A stretch of 36,671 bases of DNA from Guillardia theta CCMP2712 (lineage: Eukaryota > Cryptophyceae > Pyrenomonadales > Geminigeraceae): positions 224,578-261,248 of the forward strand of contig NW_005434653.1 of NCBI RefSeq assembly GCF_000315625.1, written 5' to 3'. Numbering within the stretch: position 1 is the stretch's first letter; the number at the start of each line of letters is the position of its first letter. The notes below the pieces were generated by a model. The model did no database searches and was not told the origin of the DNA. It saw only the letters and a program-made list of their open reading frames with translations. This document shows, in pieces, positions 19,377 to 30,362 of the stretch. The position numbers and the translations under genes were made by a program.

Positions 19377-21357
19377 AAATGGGATCAAACTGCTGAGATC
19401 TGCATTTCTCGACAGGCCGACGGTACCGAAGGGAACAGCAGCGAACGTAATCAGAGCGACTATCGCCTCCGTGCCAGGGTGGAAGGAAGTGCTGAAGAAT
19501 GTGAGGGAGGGGAGGAAGGAGAGGGGAAGAGACGAGCGTGGGGGAGGACGAGAGAGAGAGAGAGTTGGGGGGACGGCGGTAGGGAAGGAAAGGAGGGAAG
19601 GAATCAAGAAAGGAGTATAATCTTTCGAGGAGAAGTTGGGACAGGGGGGAGGAGAGGGGAGGGGAGGGGCATACGTGTTGCAGAGTAGAGGGTTTTGTCT
19701 TCCGTGCTGACAGCTCTGCCGAAGAACTCGGACGCTAACGGCGTTGTCGCCTTCGTCTGTGGGACCCTCAACTACGCTGACCTGATGAACTCATTCTACT
19801 TTGGCTCCATCCGCCCCAACGGGTCTCCAGCTCCTTCTCCCTGCTCCCTCGAAACCACCGCCTCCACTACCTCCTGCATTCGTCTTCCATCTTCTTTTCC
19901 TCATGCTTACATGCTTCTCCTCCTCCTCTTCCTCCTCCCATGTTCTCCTCATCCTCATCCTCATCCTTGTCCTCATCCTCCTTACCTTCTTCTTCTTCTT
20001 CCACCTCCTCTTCCTTTTCCTCTTCCTTTTCTTCTAACTTCCATGACAGCATTCGCAACTTCATCTTCGTCGCTCTCACCGACGATATGTGCGGCATGCG
20101 CGTCCTCAACCCCGCCGTACCCTGCGTCCAGTACCCCCGCCACTACGGCACCTCCAAGGGCGCAGCTATCAGCTGGGGGACAGCTCGGTTTGCTCAGGTG
20201 GTGCAGGTGAAGACAGACGTTCTGCTGGGGATAGTGCAGGAGGGTTTCACGGGCCTGCTCATGGACGCAGACATCCACCTGTTCCGGAACCCCATGCCCG
20301 AGCTAGCGCAGCTGGCGGAGGAGGAGCGGGCGGACATGGTGATCCAGGACGACATGGAGGGAGGAAGGAACAGCGGCTTCATGTACCTCCGGCCCTCCGA
20401 GGAGGGAGCAGCGTTCGCCGTCCACGTGGTGGGGATGCAGAGGAGGAGCAGGACGCTGCGGCAGCAGGAGGCGGTGAACAGAGCTCTCCGATCCTTCCAC
20501 ATGCGCCATTTTCGTGTCTTCCCCCTCCCGCAGAGCTCCTGGCCATGCGGGGAGGCGTTCTTCAACAAGTTCGCAAGGCGCATCTTTGCGTGGAGCTCAG
20601 CTTGCTCTGACTGCATCATGGTGCACAACAACTGGATCCTGGGGGATGACGCCAAGGAGTACAGGGCAAAGGAGTTCCTCCAGTGGACGGTTGACTCTGC
20701 AGGAGGAGGGAGCATGGAGCAGGGGTACTACACCTCCTCGGAGAACCGGTTCCTCCTCCTCGGGAACCCGGATCCCAACGTTCGTCTCGCTGTGGAGGAG
20801 GCTGCTCTGAAAGCTGCATTCAAGATCGGGAAAGGCATGGCCCTGCCCAGTCCTCCCCTCCTCCCTTCCTCCCCNNNNNNNNNNNNNNNNNNNNNNNNNN
20901 NNNNNNNNNNNNNNNNNNNNNNNNNNNNNNNNNNNNNNNNNNNNNNNNNNNNNNNNNNNNNNNNNNNNNNNNNNAGGAGGAGGAGGAGGAGGAGGCAAGG
21001 GAGAGGAGGAGGAGGAACAGCAGCAGCAGAGGAATGAATTTTGGTAGGGATGGTGAGAAGTGAAAGGAAGTGGAAAGAGGAGGGAGGGTCCATGGGACGG
21101 GTTTTGGGGATCGGGACAAAGGCTGTAAGGGGGAAGAGGAAGGGAGCGAGGGTGCAAGGAAGGGAAGTAACAGAGAGGAGACAGGAGTCGTGTGGAGGGC
21201 AGGAGGAGGGAGCTAGGGCGGGAGGAATGTTCAACTGGTTGACTGCCATGCAGGCTTTCGGTGTCAGGTCTGAACTCCATACAGCCCAGCCCTGAGAGAG
21301 CCTTCTACATCGCAGCAAGATGTGAGGGGGAGGAAGGAGGAGAGCAGGAGCAGGAGC

Positions 21358-21444
<87 letters not shown>

Positions 21445-22407
21445 AGGGGGGAAGAAAGGGTCTTTGACTTGGTTCTATAGTCCAACAAGTTCCCACCTGG
21501 GGAAATAAGTTCCAAGACGAGGTAAACCCATCCAGATTCCTCGCCAGCTGTTCATTCCCCTTCCTCTCTCCTCTTCCTCTGCTCACACCTCTCCGGGCTC
21601 CCCTTGGCTAGGACCCGCTCCCTGCTCCCTCCGCTTCTCAGTCTCCCCTGGTGTCTACCTGCGTGCCCTCTTCACCTCTCCTCCCTCCTCCCTCCCTCCG
21701 TCCTCCTCCCCTCGTCTCCTCCCCTCGTCTCCCTCCCTCGTCTCCTCCCCTCCCCTCCCTCTCCTCTTCTCTCCTCCCCTCCCCTCCCCTCCCCTCCCCT
21801 CCCCTGCTTTACTCGTCCCGCGGTCTCGTCTCCTCCCCTCCTTCCTCTTTTGCCGCCTCTCCTCCTGACCTCCTGCAGGTTCCCGCTCAGAACACCACAG
21901 TCGTGCGAACTTCGATGCAGGGAATCATCACCAAAGAAGAGATCCAGAGGTCAGCAACTTCCCAGCACGATCCCAGCTCGGGTGTGAGTTTCCAGCAGGA
22001 ATTGGGGGAGCTATCCGGACAAGATCCTTCGCTTCCACTCGCTCTATCACGTCACCGTCCTAGATGGTCCTCCTCCTCCTCCTGTTCCTCCTCCGCTTCC
22101 ATCGCCCCCTCCCTTCCCCCAGCTTTCCAAACCCGAAATCCCTTCCCTCCTCCCCTTTCTTATCCCTTCCTCCCCCTATCCCTTGCTCACCCTTCCTCCT
22201 TCTTGCTTTCCCCAACCCCGTCCTCTTTCCTCCGCAACCCTCCTGCTTCCCTCTCTTCCTCCTCCTCCCTCATTCTTGCTGCCCCTCCGCAAGCCTCCTC
22301 TACCACTTTCAAGGACGCGCAGCCTTATGGTGACAACAGGCGACGACTTGGCTTTTGACAAGAAGTGGGTGAAGGCGATGATGCATGCCAGCATCCGTCA
22401 AGTCTAA
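18761..22407 (+). CDS. Nucleotide-diphospho-sugar transferase, GT77-like, type II membrane protein
   Basis: Exons: 18761-18820, 18872-18935, 18971-19181, 19416-19500, 19725-19822, 20050 into a sequence gap at 20875-20974, then 21254-21321, 21481-21521, 21612-21662, 21879-21949 and 22314-22407 (TAA). All joins outside the gap close in phase. An N-terminal signal anchor (LLPPVLITLSYFLFT) and a Ser-rich stem precede the catalytic domain. It carries the DxD motif in LLMDADIHLFRNP (DAD at 20264-20272), an NSGFMYLRP strand and VHNNWILG, matching the Nucleotid_trans family (Pfam PF03407) that includes plant arabinosyl- and xylosyltransferases of GT77. It is expected to glycosylate proteins or polysaccharides in the Golgi lumen; the donor and acceptor are unknown. 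Intron 18936-18970 is only 35 nt. The frame is open upstream of the chosen ATG. The exon at 21612 could end at 21650. Linkage of the 3' exons across the gap is inferred. Confidence 0.75.
19338..19373. repeat. (CAG)n array in intron
   Basis: Twelve CAG triplets inside intron 19182-19415 of the sugar transferase gene. Confidence 0.95.
20875..20974. other. Assembly gap of 100 N
   Basis: Exactly 100 N, a conventional placeholder for unknown length. The left flank is pyrimidine-rich (CCTCCCCTCC) and the right flank is a GAG/GGA array, so the missing sequence probably includes a purine-pyrimidine switch that defeated assembly. The end of the catalytic exon of the sugar transferase is lost here. 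Confidence 0.97.
21351..21441. repeat. GAGCAG hexamer array in intron
   Basis: About 15 GAGCAG units within intron 21322-21480 of the sugar transferase gene. The predicted poly-(Glu-Gln) frame across it has no splice support. Confidence 0.95.
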
Positions 22408-22490
22408 CAAGCACGTCAACTGCCAAGTTTGACAAGCACATCAACAGCCTCCAGCAGGGCTCCAGCTAAATCTATCTTGTTCGTATTCAT

Positions 22491-25400
22491 TCAATTCAGC
22501 ATCATGTCTTCGTCAAGCACGTATCCCAGCTCGTCCGTCACCTTCCCCAACGTGGGCACCACCATCTCCCCGTCGCTGCCGTCCTGCATGTGCACTTCGT
22601 CCTCGTGTCTCTTGTTCTTCACCTGCTTGCACGCTTACTCCTCCTTCTTCTCCTCACTCTGACCCACTTCTCCTCTCCCCTTCTTCTCCTCTCCCCTTCT
22701 TCTCCTTGCCCCTTCTTCTCCTTCCTCGTTTTTCCGCTTCACTTCCTCTCCTCTTTCTTCCCACTCCTCATCCTCTTCCTCCCTCCGTCTTTCCTCTACC
22801 CTCCTCCCTCCTCTGTCTTTCCCCTCCCAATCCTGCTCTTTCTTCATCTTACACGTTCATACTCCTTCCATCATCTTCATCTTCATCCCCCTCAACTTCC
22901 TCCATCCCTTCTCACACTGCTCCCGTCCTCCTCCTTCCCGCTCCAGACATCCTACCTGCGTCACCATGCTGTGCCACTGCTCGTAAACCTGGCAGGAAGC
23001 TGCTGCGCTCTCCTGCAGCGCATCGAACGCCCTGCCGATGTCCATGCTGGTCTGCTGCTGCTGGATCTCATGACACGCAAGCATCCTCTCCCAGTCCCGC
23101 AGATGCCTGCGAGGATTTCAGCTCGCCATCAAGACAGTGAGGGAAGGCAGCAAGGAGGGGAGGAGGAAAGAAGAGGGAAGGCGAGAAGGTAGACAGTCGG
23201 AGAAAGGGAGCAAGAGCAAGAGCAGGGGAAGAGACTTCGGCAAGAGCAGGAGAAGAAGCAGGGGCAGGGGCAGGGGCAGGGGCAGGGGCAGGGGCAGGGG
23301 CAGGGGCAGGGGCAGGAAGCAGGGGCAGGAAGCAGGAGCAAGGGCAGGAACCGGAGCTGGTTGGACTCGAGGTCATGATGGTTGGAAGCAGCTTCAATAG
23401 GACCAGGAGGATGTTTGCCGACCCTCTGCTGCCCCGCGAGAGCGTCGGGGAGGTCGGGGAGGGAGGAAAGGGGCTCCTCCTCTCCCTGGTTCGTCTCACA
23501 GCAGTGGAAGGGCTGCGGACCGAGGATGTCCTGGTGATCGGAAGGAGCGAGCAGAGCAGAGATGTCCGCGTCCTCCTGCTATGTGTCAGAAGCAGCAGGT
23601 GAAGAAGAAGGGAAAGGTGGAAGGAAGGTCATAGGGGAGAAGGGTGGTTGAGGGAGGGGATTGTGGGAAGAAAAGCGGAAGTATGATAGGAGTGAATAAA
23701 GACGTGCTTGGAAGGAGAGAAGAGAGAAGGGGTTGTGCTGAGATTAGTGACGATGGAGCGAAGGTGGTCAAGAAGGAGAAAGAGGAGACAGGGGAAGGGA
23801 GGTGGAGACGGGAGAGGGACACATGGGAGAAGACAATATGCTGCGAGAGGAGAGAGGGAAGGGGAGAGAGGAAGGAGGAAGGGGATGCCTGAATCATGTA
23901 GTCGTCGTCCAGGGCATGCGGTGACAGTCTATGGCCTCGCCATGCAGGTGAAGTAAAGGATCCGGCTCAAGATGCTGAAGGAAAGTGAGAAGAGAGCAAA
24001 CAGGAGAGCAGGAGAGCAGGAGAGCAGGACGAGGAGAAGAGAGGAGAAAAGGAGAGGAGAGGAGGAGGAGAGGAGAGGAGAGGAGAGGAGAGGAGAGGAG
24101 AGGAGAGGAGAGGAGAGGAGAGGAGAGGAGAGAGGAGAGCAGCACTTACGTCATGGAGGTTCTGCGCCGTCTGAGAGATCCTCTCGGTGAAGGATTCCCA
24201 GAAGGGATAGAGGCTCCCGGTATGGGAGGAGTGCGAGAGATGAGAGGGATGGGAAGAGTGCGAGCACTGAGCTTTCTCTGTCAGCTGCTGCCACTGCATG
24301 CAGACGTAGTTTGACGTCTCTTGCTGCAGCGCCTTGTCCACAAGGCTGTGCCAGACCGGAGCATGCTCGTCGTCATGCTGCTCGCCCTCTCCAGCTGCTT
24401 CACCCTACAGTCCACGTGCGTGAGGTGAGGGGATGCAGAGGAGGGAGCAGAGGGAAGACGGAAGGAGCTTGAGGACGGGATGTACTTGGAGGAGATGGAA
24501 ACGTAGAAGGAAACGAAGAGGAAGAGAGAAAGACGGGAGAGAGACGGAATAATGTGATGCAAAGATATGGAGCCGGAGATTTGAGGATTGGAGGAGGCTC
24601 TGGGGGCAATCAGCAGCAGGGCGAGCAGGAACACAAGGCGGGGGGAGCGGAGTAGAAGAGAGAAGTTACATGATAGTTGGAGCTGACGATCAGGTCGTGC
24701 CAGTTTGACACCTCCTCTGCAGCACTTGAAGCACCTGCGGACACAACCTGAAGAACCAGAAGGGGTCAAGACCGTGAGAGCCAAGAGGACATGACAAACA
24801 GCTGGGCAAGACAAGCATGAAGAACGAAGGAAGGACCGGGTGGAGGTGACTGAGAAGGAGCAACAGGATGGAAGAACAGGATGTAGGAACACGGAGAAGG
24901 AGGAGGAGGAGGAGGAGGAAACAGGAGCAAGAGAGTCGGTAGAAGGAAACAAGCACAGAACAGCTCCTTCAGCTCAAACTGACGATTCTCCTTCACCTGT
25001 TGGGCTAGATGCTTCCAAGCGTCTTCCCGATTCGCCCCTTCCGGCCCGCAAGGAAACGGCTCTTCCCGCTGCAGCAGAGGACCAGTCAGAGAGTCTGAAG
25101 GCCCACATGGACCGATAGGGAGATCACCGGATGATGAGGAGCCAGATCCTTGGTCAGGAGTGACCCAGCCACATGCTCTTGTGCCGCCTCCTCCTTGACC
25201 CTCGGAGTCCCCTCAAGCAGTCGTGTCAGGCTCGACTGCCTAGCCCGCCCGTTGGAATCCGTCTGTATTAGGTTTAGAGCTGAGAAGAAAGGCAGATGAG
25301 AAAGAAAGAGCGCAAAGGAGAGGGGGGAGAAGAGAAACGTAGAGCAAAGGAGAGAGGAGGACAAAGGAGACGAGAGGAGAGAGAGGAGCAGAGAAAAGAA

Positions 25401-27221
25401 AATGAGATACATCATGATCGTTATAGCAAGGCTTAGTTGAGCTGGCAAGAATCTGGGCCCAAGCTTTCTTCTTCGTGCCCACAGCAGCTGCTCGACGGTC
25501 AGAGGATGAGAGGAGGGAGAGGTATACGCCACCTCGCGCTCCTCGACCAGCTGAGAGCTCGCCCCTCTGATGCATGATAGTCATGGAGAGAGCAGGTGAC
25601 AAGACAAAGAGAGGCGAGGAGAGGAGAGGAGAGGAGAGGAGAGGTGAGGAGAGGTGAGGAGAAAAGGAGAGGTGAGGTGAGGTGAGGTGAGGTGAGGAGG
25701 AAAGGAGGAAAGGAGAGGTGAGGTGAGGAATGCAAAACAGAGCAGAGCAGAGCAGAGCAGAGCAGAGGAGGAGAGGAGAGGAGAGGAGAGGTGAAGAGAG
25801 GACAGGAATGGAGAGGAGACACATAGGGGGGCACAGAGAGGGGGACGGAGGGAGGGGGAAGGGAGCAGGGGGGGGACAAGAGGAGAGAGCGTGAGAGTGG
25901 AGGACAGGAAGGGAGGAAGCAACAGTGGTTGGTGAGAGAGGAGGAGAGGAGCAGGAGATGGAAGGCGATCCAAGTGGGCAGATAGATGATCGTTACCAGG
26001 TCCAGGGCCTTCTCAGCTCGGCTCCTCTTCGTCATCGATTTCCTGCTGGATGTCAGCTCGGCTGGATCGCTCTCCTCCTTCCTCCTCTTACATGGATTGA
26101 CTCTTGCCTATGGAAGCTGGAGTATCCCCAAGGATACAGCGCTCGTCCAAGTAGTGCACGAGCACTTGCCTACCCTGAGAGGGAAGTGAGAACAGAATGG
26201 GGGATGAGGAGGATGGGGATGTATGGCGAGCAAGATAGTGGGAGGAGGCAAGTTGGGACAGAGAGTTGAAGTGCCAAGAAGACACAAAGACAAGAGTGTC
26301 CAACGGAGAGGAAAGCTGGAGAGGAAGGGAGGGGGCAGGGGTGAATGGAGGGGTGAAACAAAGAAGAAAAGAGGATGGGGGGGGGAGGCGAGGGGGGGGG
26401 GGGGGGGAGGAGAGCAGTCAATGAGCGCGAGCAGGCATGCAGATGAGGAGGAAGAAAGAAAACCTCCTCAAAAGGCGAGGAACCCGCAGCCTTCGCATCC
26501 TGCTGAGGGAGGAGCCAATAGATCCGACGATGGAAGGTTGGGATTTCTTTTGAGTGAGCATAGCAGCATGTCAACCTGCACCATCAGCATCACATCGTCA
26601 TATCGCACCAATAAAACTGCCTGTCCCCACATAGACATGAAGAAAAGTCGCAGCCAAGGGGGGAAACATTGTCATCAATGTCACCAAACACCAACACCAA
26701 ACACCGACACTAATACCAACACCAAAAACAACAACACATAAGACAAGCGACGTCTCAGTTTATGCCACACCTCTCCACTCCATCGATCTTTAACTTTTCA
26801 TGATCCTCCCGAACAGCTTTACCGTCCTTCTTCTTCTTCCAATCTGTCAAAACTTCATTAGTTTATCCTCGTACTTCCTACATGAGCTCGAGAAACACCC
26901 TTTCCCAGGCCATCGTGATCGATCTCGTTTACATCAATGATCGACAGGTCCACCCTCCGCCCTCCTTCCCTCCTCGTCTCTCTGCCCCCATCACATACCC
27001 ACAACCTCGTCCCATCTTCCTCCTCCATCGCCTTGGATGGAGAGATTCCTGTACCGCTCCTCCTTCACTCACCATGCTCATCTCGACGGAATCGCTTTAC
27101 AATGTTCTTGTCGTAGAGCACCAACAGTCCACTGCTAGGAGGACAAACAACTTCTTTCGCAAACTCCAGCTCCAACGACTGATGGTTCATCAACACATAG
27201 AGGACTTCGCGGTTCTTCAGC
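22491..27221 (-). CDS. CG-1 domain (CAMTA-type) DNA-binding protein with tryptophan-motif C-terminal half
   Basis: Exons: 27073-27221, 26771-26843, 26464-26575, 26092-26174, 25997-26042, about 25533-25557, 25411-25487, 25128-25262, 24957-25068, 24670-24734, 24268-24404, 24150-24213, one unresolved near 23890-23980, 23352-23575, 22956-23106 and 22491-22583 (TGA). The first four give a clear CG-1 domain: MNHQSLELEF, SSGLLVLYDKNIVKRFRRDEH, DWKKKKDGKAVREDHEKL, CYAHSKEIPTFHRRIYWLL and VLVHYLDE. CG-1 domains of CAMTA transcription factors bind CGCG-type DNA in calcium-linked responses. I see no TIG, ankyrin or IQ region. Instead the C-terminal half repeats W-x-x-[LIFM] helices (for example KKAWAQIL, EDAWKHLAQQ, APVWHSLVDK). 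The first exon with the start codon is not found, and the join around 25487-25557 has two readings. Confidence 0.75.
23259..23320. repeat. (GGGGCA)n array in intron
   Basis: About nine GGGGCA hexamers in intron 23107-23351 of the CG-1 gene, reading as CCCCTG-type on the transcript strand. Confidence 0.95.
24054..24132. repeat. GGAGA pentamer array in intron
   Basis: About 15 GGAGA units within the CG-1 gene intron that follows the exon at 24150. This gives a pure pyrimidine tract on the transcript strand. The same unit as CTCTC is found at 233-340, and as GGAGA near 14430-14470. Confidence 0.95.
26392..26407. repeat. Run of 16 G in intron
   Basis: An uninterrupted G16 lies between the CG-1 exons at 26174 and 26464, preceded by a G9 run ending at 26385. 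The transcript strand therefore carries C16. Confidence 0.9.
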
Positions 27222-28521
27222 CTGCATGCGACGAGCATGAGTGCGAAGCTTCACCAACAACGCAAGAGGAGGAGATGGGACAGAGACCATCTCTGTCGAG
27301 CCACATCCAGGACATCTTGAGATGTTTGAAACACCCTGAGCACATGGGTAAGAAGAGTCGAGACATCATGAGATTGAAGAGAAAACAAGCGAGAGAAACA
27401 TTTACGTTTCATTCGTTTCGTCTTTGATGCCCTGCATGTGCAGTTCGGTTTGGCGTACAGCGAACTTGGTCATTTAGATCTGCACATATTGTGCAGTCCT
27501 TTGACGCAACCCAGGGCCCGACTAGGTTGACCTAGCGCATGCATGAAAACAAGAAACAACATTTTGGGCGGAAGATGTAACACAGCAGGGCAGAAGCAAT
27601 GAGAAGTGAGATTCAGACCAAACACATGAGATAAGGTAAAGCACACAGATTTGAAACTGCGCGAGCTAAGTCATGGTCTCAGTTGTTGCAGAGCAATCTA
27701 ATCAGTAACCAACGATTCGCATTTTCCATCACATGGCGGATTTTACATCCAAAGTGTCTGCCGATTAATTTGAGCATGTTGAAGCATCATGAATCACATA
27801 ACTAAGAATGCAAGCTTTGTTGAGCACCGAGCAGATACAACAACAAGGCAAAGGAAAGTGATGATGGGTGCCTGTCTGATTTGGCGAATTTCCTCTGCCC
27901 CCTCCTTCCAATTGATAAAGGAAGGCGCTTGCTAACAAGAGCCACTTCTCTCCCGCTGTTTCCCTCTTCTCATCTCGTCCTCTGTCTCATCGTTGTCATC
28001 TCTTCCTCCTCCTCCTCCTCCTCCTCCTTCTCCTCCCCTCCCCATCTTCCTACTCTGGTCCATTTCCCGCCATCTTGACCGCCAGCCCCACCACCCCTAC
28101 CCCATCACCCCTCTACCCCCTCTCATACGTGTTAGAATGGGGGTGGTGGAACCTACAGCGACTCTCGTGGGGCAGAACCTTCCAGCTAGCCCCACTAGTA
28201 TTCTTAGTTACAATTTCACAATTTCTTCAATTTTGTTGATTATATTTCAAAAATAAAGATAGTATATGAAAAAATTGGGAAATATAAAAGTCATTTAGCT
28301 GCAGTCCGTTAATTGTCATGGTGCGGAGAAAGGAGGAAGAGGCGAATACGAAAGAGGTAAGGTAGGAAGCAGGAAGCAGGAAGCAGGAAGCAGAGACTGA
28401 ATGAGATGGAATGAAGTCGAGTCAAAGGAAACGAAGAGGTCAGGCTGGCAAGTGAACTCTCCGAACGTAAGAGTTTCATAACAGTAATCAGTCACCCTCA
28501 CTGGCTCAGCTTTCCTCGACC
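27222..28521. other. Intergenic or first-intron region, nothing firm
   Basis: It should contain the start of the CG-1 gene, but no candidate first exon ends in the required phase 2. Unique AT-balanced sequence runs from 27430 to 27990. CCCTACC-type sequence lies at 28070-28125 with a 10-bp inverted repeat (CCACCACCCC at 28088-28097, complement at 28140-28149). A heptamer array AGCAGGA lies at 28361-28392. No RNA gene is recognised. Confidence 0.4.
28361..28392. repeat. Heptamer array (GGAAGCA)n
   Basis: Four to five copies of a GGAAGCA heptamer in a region without a recognised gene. Confidence 0.85.
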
Positions 28522-28666
28522 ATGAAGTCAGCAAACAGAATGATAGAACGAGCATACGACAAGGAGCACGTTGAGAAGTCGCTGTACGGGAACACTTTCG
28601 TCGTCTCCAAGCTGTACGATCGAGGAGCAGCATGGATCACGGTTCGAGACAGCATCGCCGTGCGAG
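28522..28666 (+). CDS. Candidate exon, unrecognised
   Basis: From the ATG at 28522 the plus strand reads 48 codons with host-like codon choice (YGNTFVVSKLYDRGAAW) up to a possible donor after 28666. No partner exon could be joined. The minus strand offers a rival terminal exon over the same sequence, ending VCSFYHSVC-stop after the acceptor at about 28617, so the strand is not settled. No function can be given. Confidence 0.25.
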
Positions 28667-29096
28667 GTCAGGGAGGTTCCGTTGGGTCCTCGCTGACCTG
28701 CATGCAGGGAGGGAGACGAAGCCGAGCTCTGCGCTGCGAAGCATCTCTCGCTCATGGAACATGCAGCATGCTGTCCTCCAAGACGACAGGCCTCCTGGGT
28801 ATGAGGGGGGAGGCGACCAGGCAGGAAGGCCCTCAGCATGGAGGTCAAAGGAGACGAAAACAACGCACAAGCCCAGCACCAGCACCAGCAGTCGGAGAGG
28901 AGAAGAGCGAGAAGCCGGTAGGGTGTTGGCATCGAGGACGAGGAGGGTAGCAAGTGGAGTACGAGCCAGTCAACCATCCCCTCTGCGGTATCCCCTACAC
29001 TCCATCCACTCCCTCTCTGCCTCCTCCTCTCCCTCTCTTCCCCCCTTCCCTCTCTCCCTTGCATGCAAGTGATCAAGTCTCAGCCCGTCAGTACCT
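28667..29096. other. No supported gene
   Basis: Mixed sequence with open frames on both strands but no splice-consistent model. A pyrimidine-rich stretch lies at about 28975-29058. Confidence 0.4.
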
Positions 29097-29862
29097 TCAG
29101 CCATCTTCATCCCCTTCATAGATCTCGCAGACAGCGGCAAGCATGTCGACCCAACGACAAGGCTCCACCTCCGCAAACTCCCCACGGCAGGGAACATGAG
29201 GTAAGATATCCAGTACAGCACCGTCAGCTCCAGTCTCTGCTGGAGCCAGCAGCCCATAACTGACACGCTGCAGGAACCTGTTGAGGAGCAGTGAGACGTT
29301 GAGGAAACACGAGGCCCTTGTGGACGAGTGGCATCCCAGGTTGAGCCTGCTGCGAGATGCTCCTTGGAGAGTTGAGATGATCTCGCAGGGCACACCGTGA
29401 AGAAGCTTCTTCTCCCTCCTCTCCTAACTCTCTTTACTCTCCCGCTACATCGTATCCCTCGATCTTGAGGACCAGGCCGTCTTTAAGAGAAGGCAATGCA
29501 TTGATTGCGAGGGGGGCGTTGAAGACCAGCGAAGAGACGCTCATGTTGAGGAGCCCAAGAGAGGAGGGGACGGAGGAGGGGACGGAGGAGGGGAAGGAGG
29601 AGCAGGAGGAGCAGGAGGAGGAGGAGGAGGTCCGATCGAGTGAAATACAGGTCCTGGTCCCCTCCGTCATCAGCAAGAGCGATGACAAGGAGCTCAAGAA
29701 CAGCCATAGGATGAAAAGCGACCTGCGTATTGCGTGGGGATTGGATGAGCAGGAGGAAGAGAGGAAGGAGGAGCAGGAGGAGGAGCAGGGGGTGGATGAG
29801 CAGGAGGAGGAGGAGGAGGAGGAGGAGCAGGAAAGGATGAAGGATACAAGAGCTGCTTCCAT
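29097..29862 (-). CDS. Unrecognised 162-aa protein (4 exons)
   Basis: Exons 29848-29862, 29649-29722, 29449-29539 and 29097-29405 join with all phases closing, to give a protein starting MEAALVAFHPMAVLELL and ending CEIYEGDEDG. The intron 29406-29448 is 43 nt, in the common short class. The protein is rich in Leu and Ala with a leading hydrophobic helix, then SLVFNAPLAINALPSLKDG, a Cys-containing middle (PCEIISTLQG) and an acidic end. It has no clear signal peptide because of the intervening His and Pro, although a weak one is possible. I do not recognise the family. The opposite strand has a long acidic open frame over the same region that I consider a shadow of the repeat-filled intron. Confidence 0.5.
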
Positions 29863-30362
29863 TGCGCTGAGGAGGTTTGGTCAGAAGCTGCTCAAGGAAG
29901 GGAACTTCCAAGCTTCTCGAGAGATCCTGTACCGCAGCACCTCAATGCTGCGAGAGGAAAGATGAGAGGTGTCAGTTGTGGAGGAGCAAGAGCAGGGGGA
30001 GGAAGGGGAGGAGGAGGTGGAGGAACATGGCTCGAAGGAGGTATGTGGTACAAACATACGAGCCTGTAGGGGGATGAGGAGATGGGTAAAGGATTACATG
30101 AGTTTTGCCTGTTTACAATCGATGAGACAACAGAATAGAGATAAATGTAACAAGCGTGCGCATCTTCCACCCCACGATGCTTCACAGCAAACTGAATTCA
30201 CAATTTGACATGTCTGCCTTGACAAGTGTGTATAGCACAAAGGAGATGAGCCTATCTCACAGGTTGGGACGTTTGTTGGACCTCAAGCGCGAGGCGTACA
30301 CTCTCACACGTGAGGACATGGCGAGGACGGTCAGTCGAGGCAACGAGAAACTTTCACGCCCG
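29863..30362. other. Intergenic between kinase and the 162-aa gene
   Basis: About 500 nt separate the kinase stop from the next same-strand start. No further exon fits. The plus strand reads open across 30156-30827, overlapping true kinase exons, so it is not taken as a gene. Confidence 0.45.

Noticed and set aside
28088-28149. 10-bp inverted repeat as a terminator or RNA gene
   Set aside because: The 42-nt loop and low-complexity C/G stems make it more likely a by-product of the CCCTACC-type tract.
29465-29965. Plus-strand 166-codon acidic frame ending in a TPR-like helix
   Set aside because: Much of its length is GAG/GAA array. The minus-strand four-exon model over the same region closes all phases, including a typical 43-nt intron. 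The rejection is moderate, not certain.
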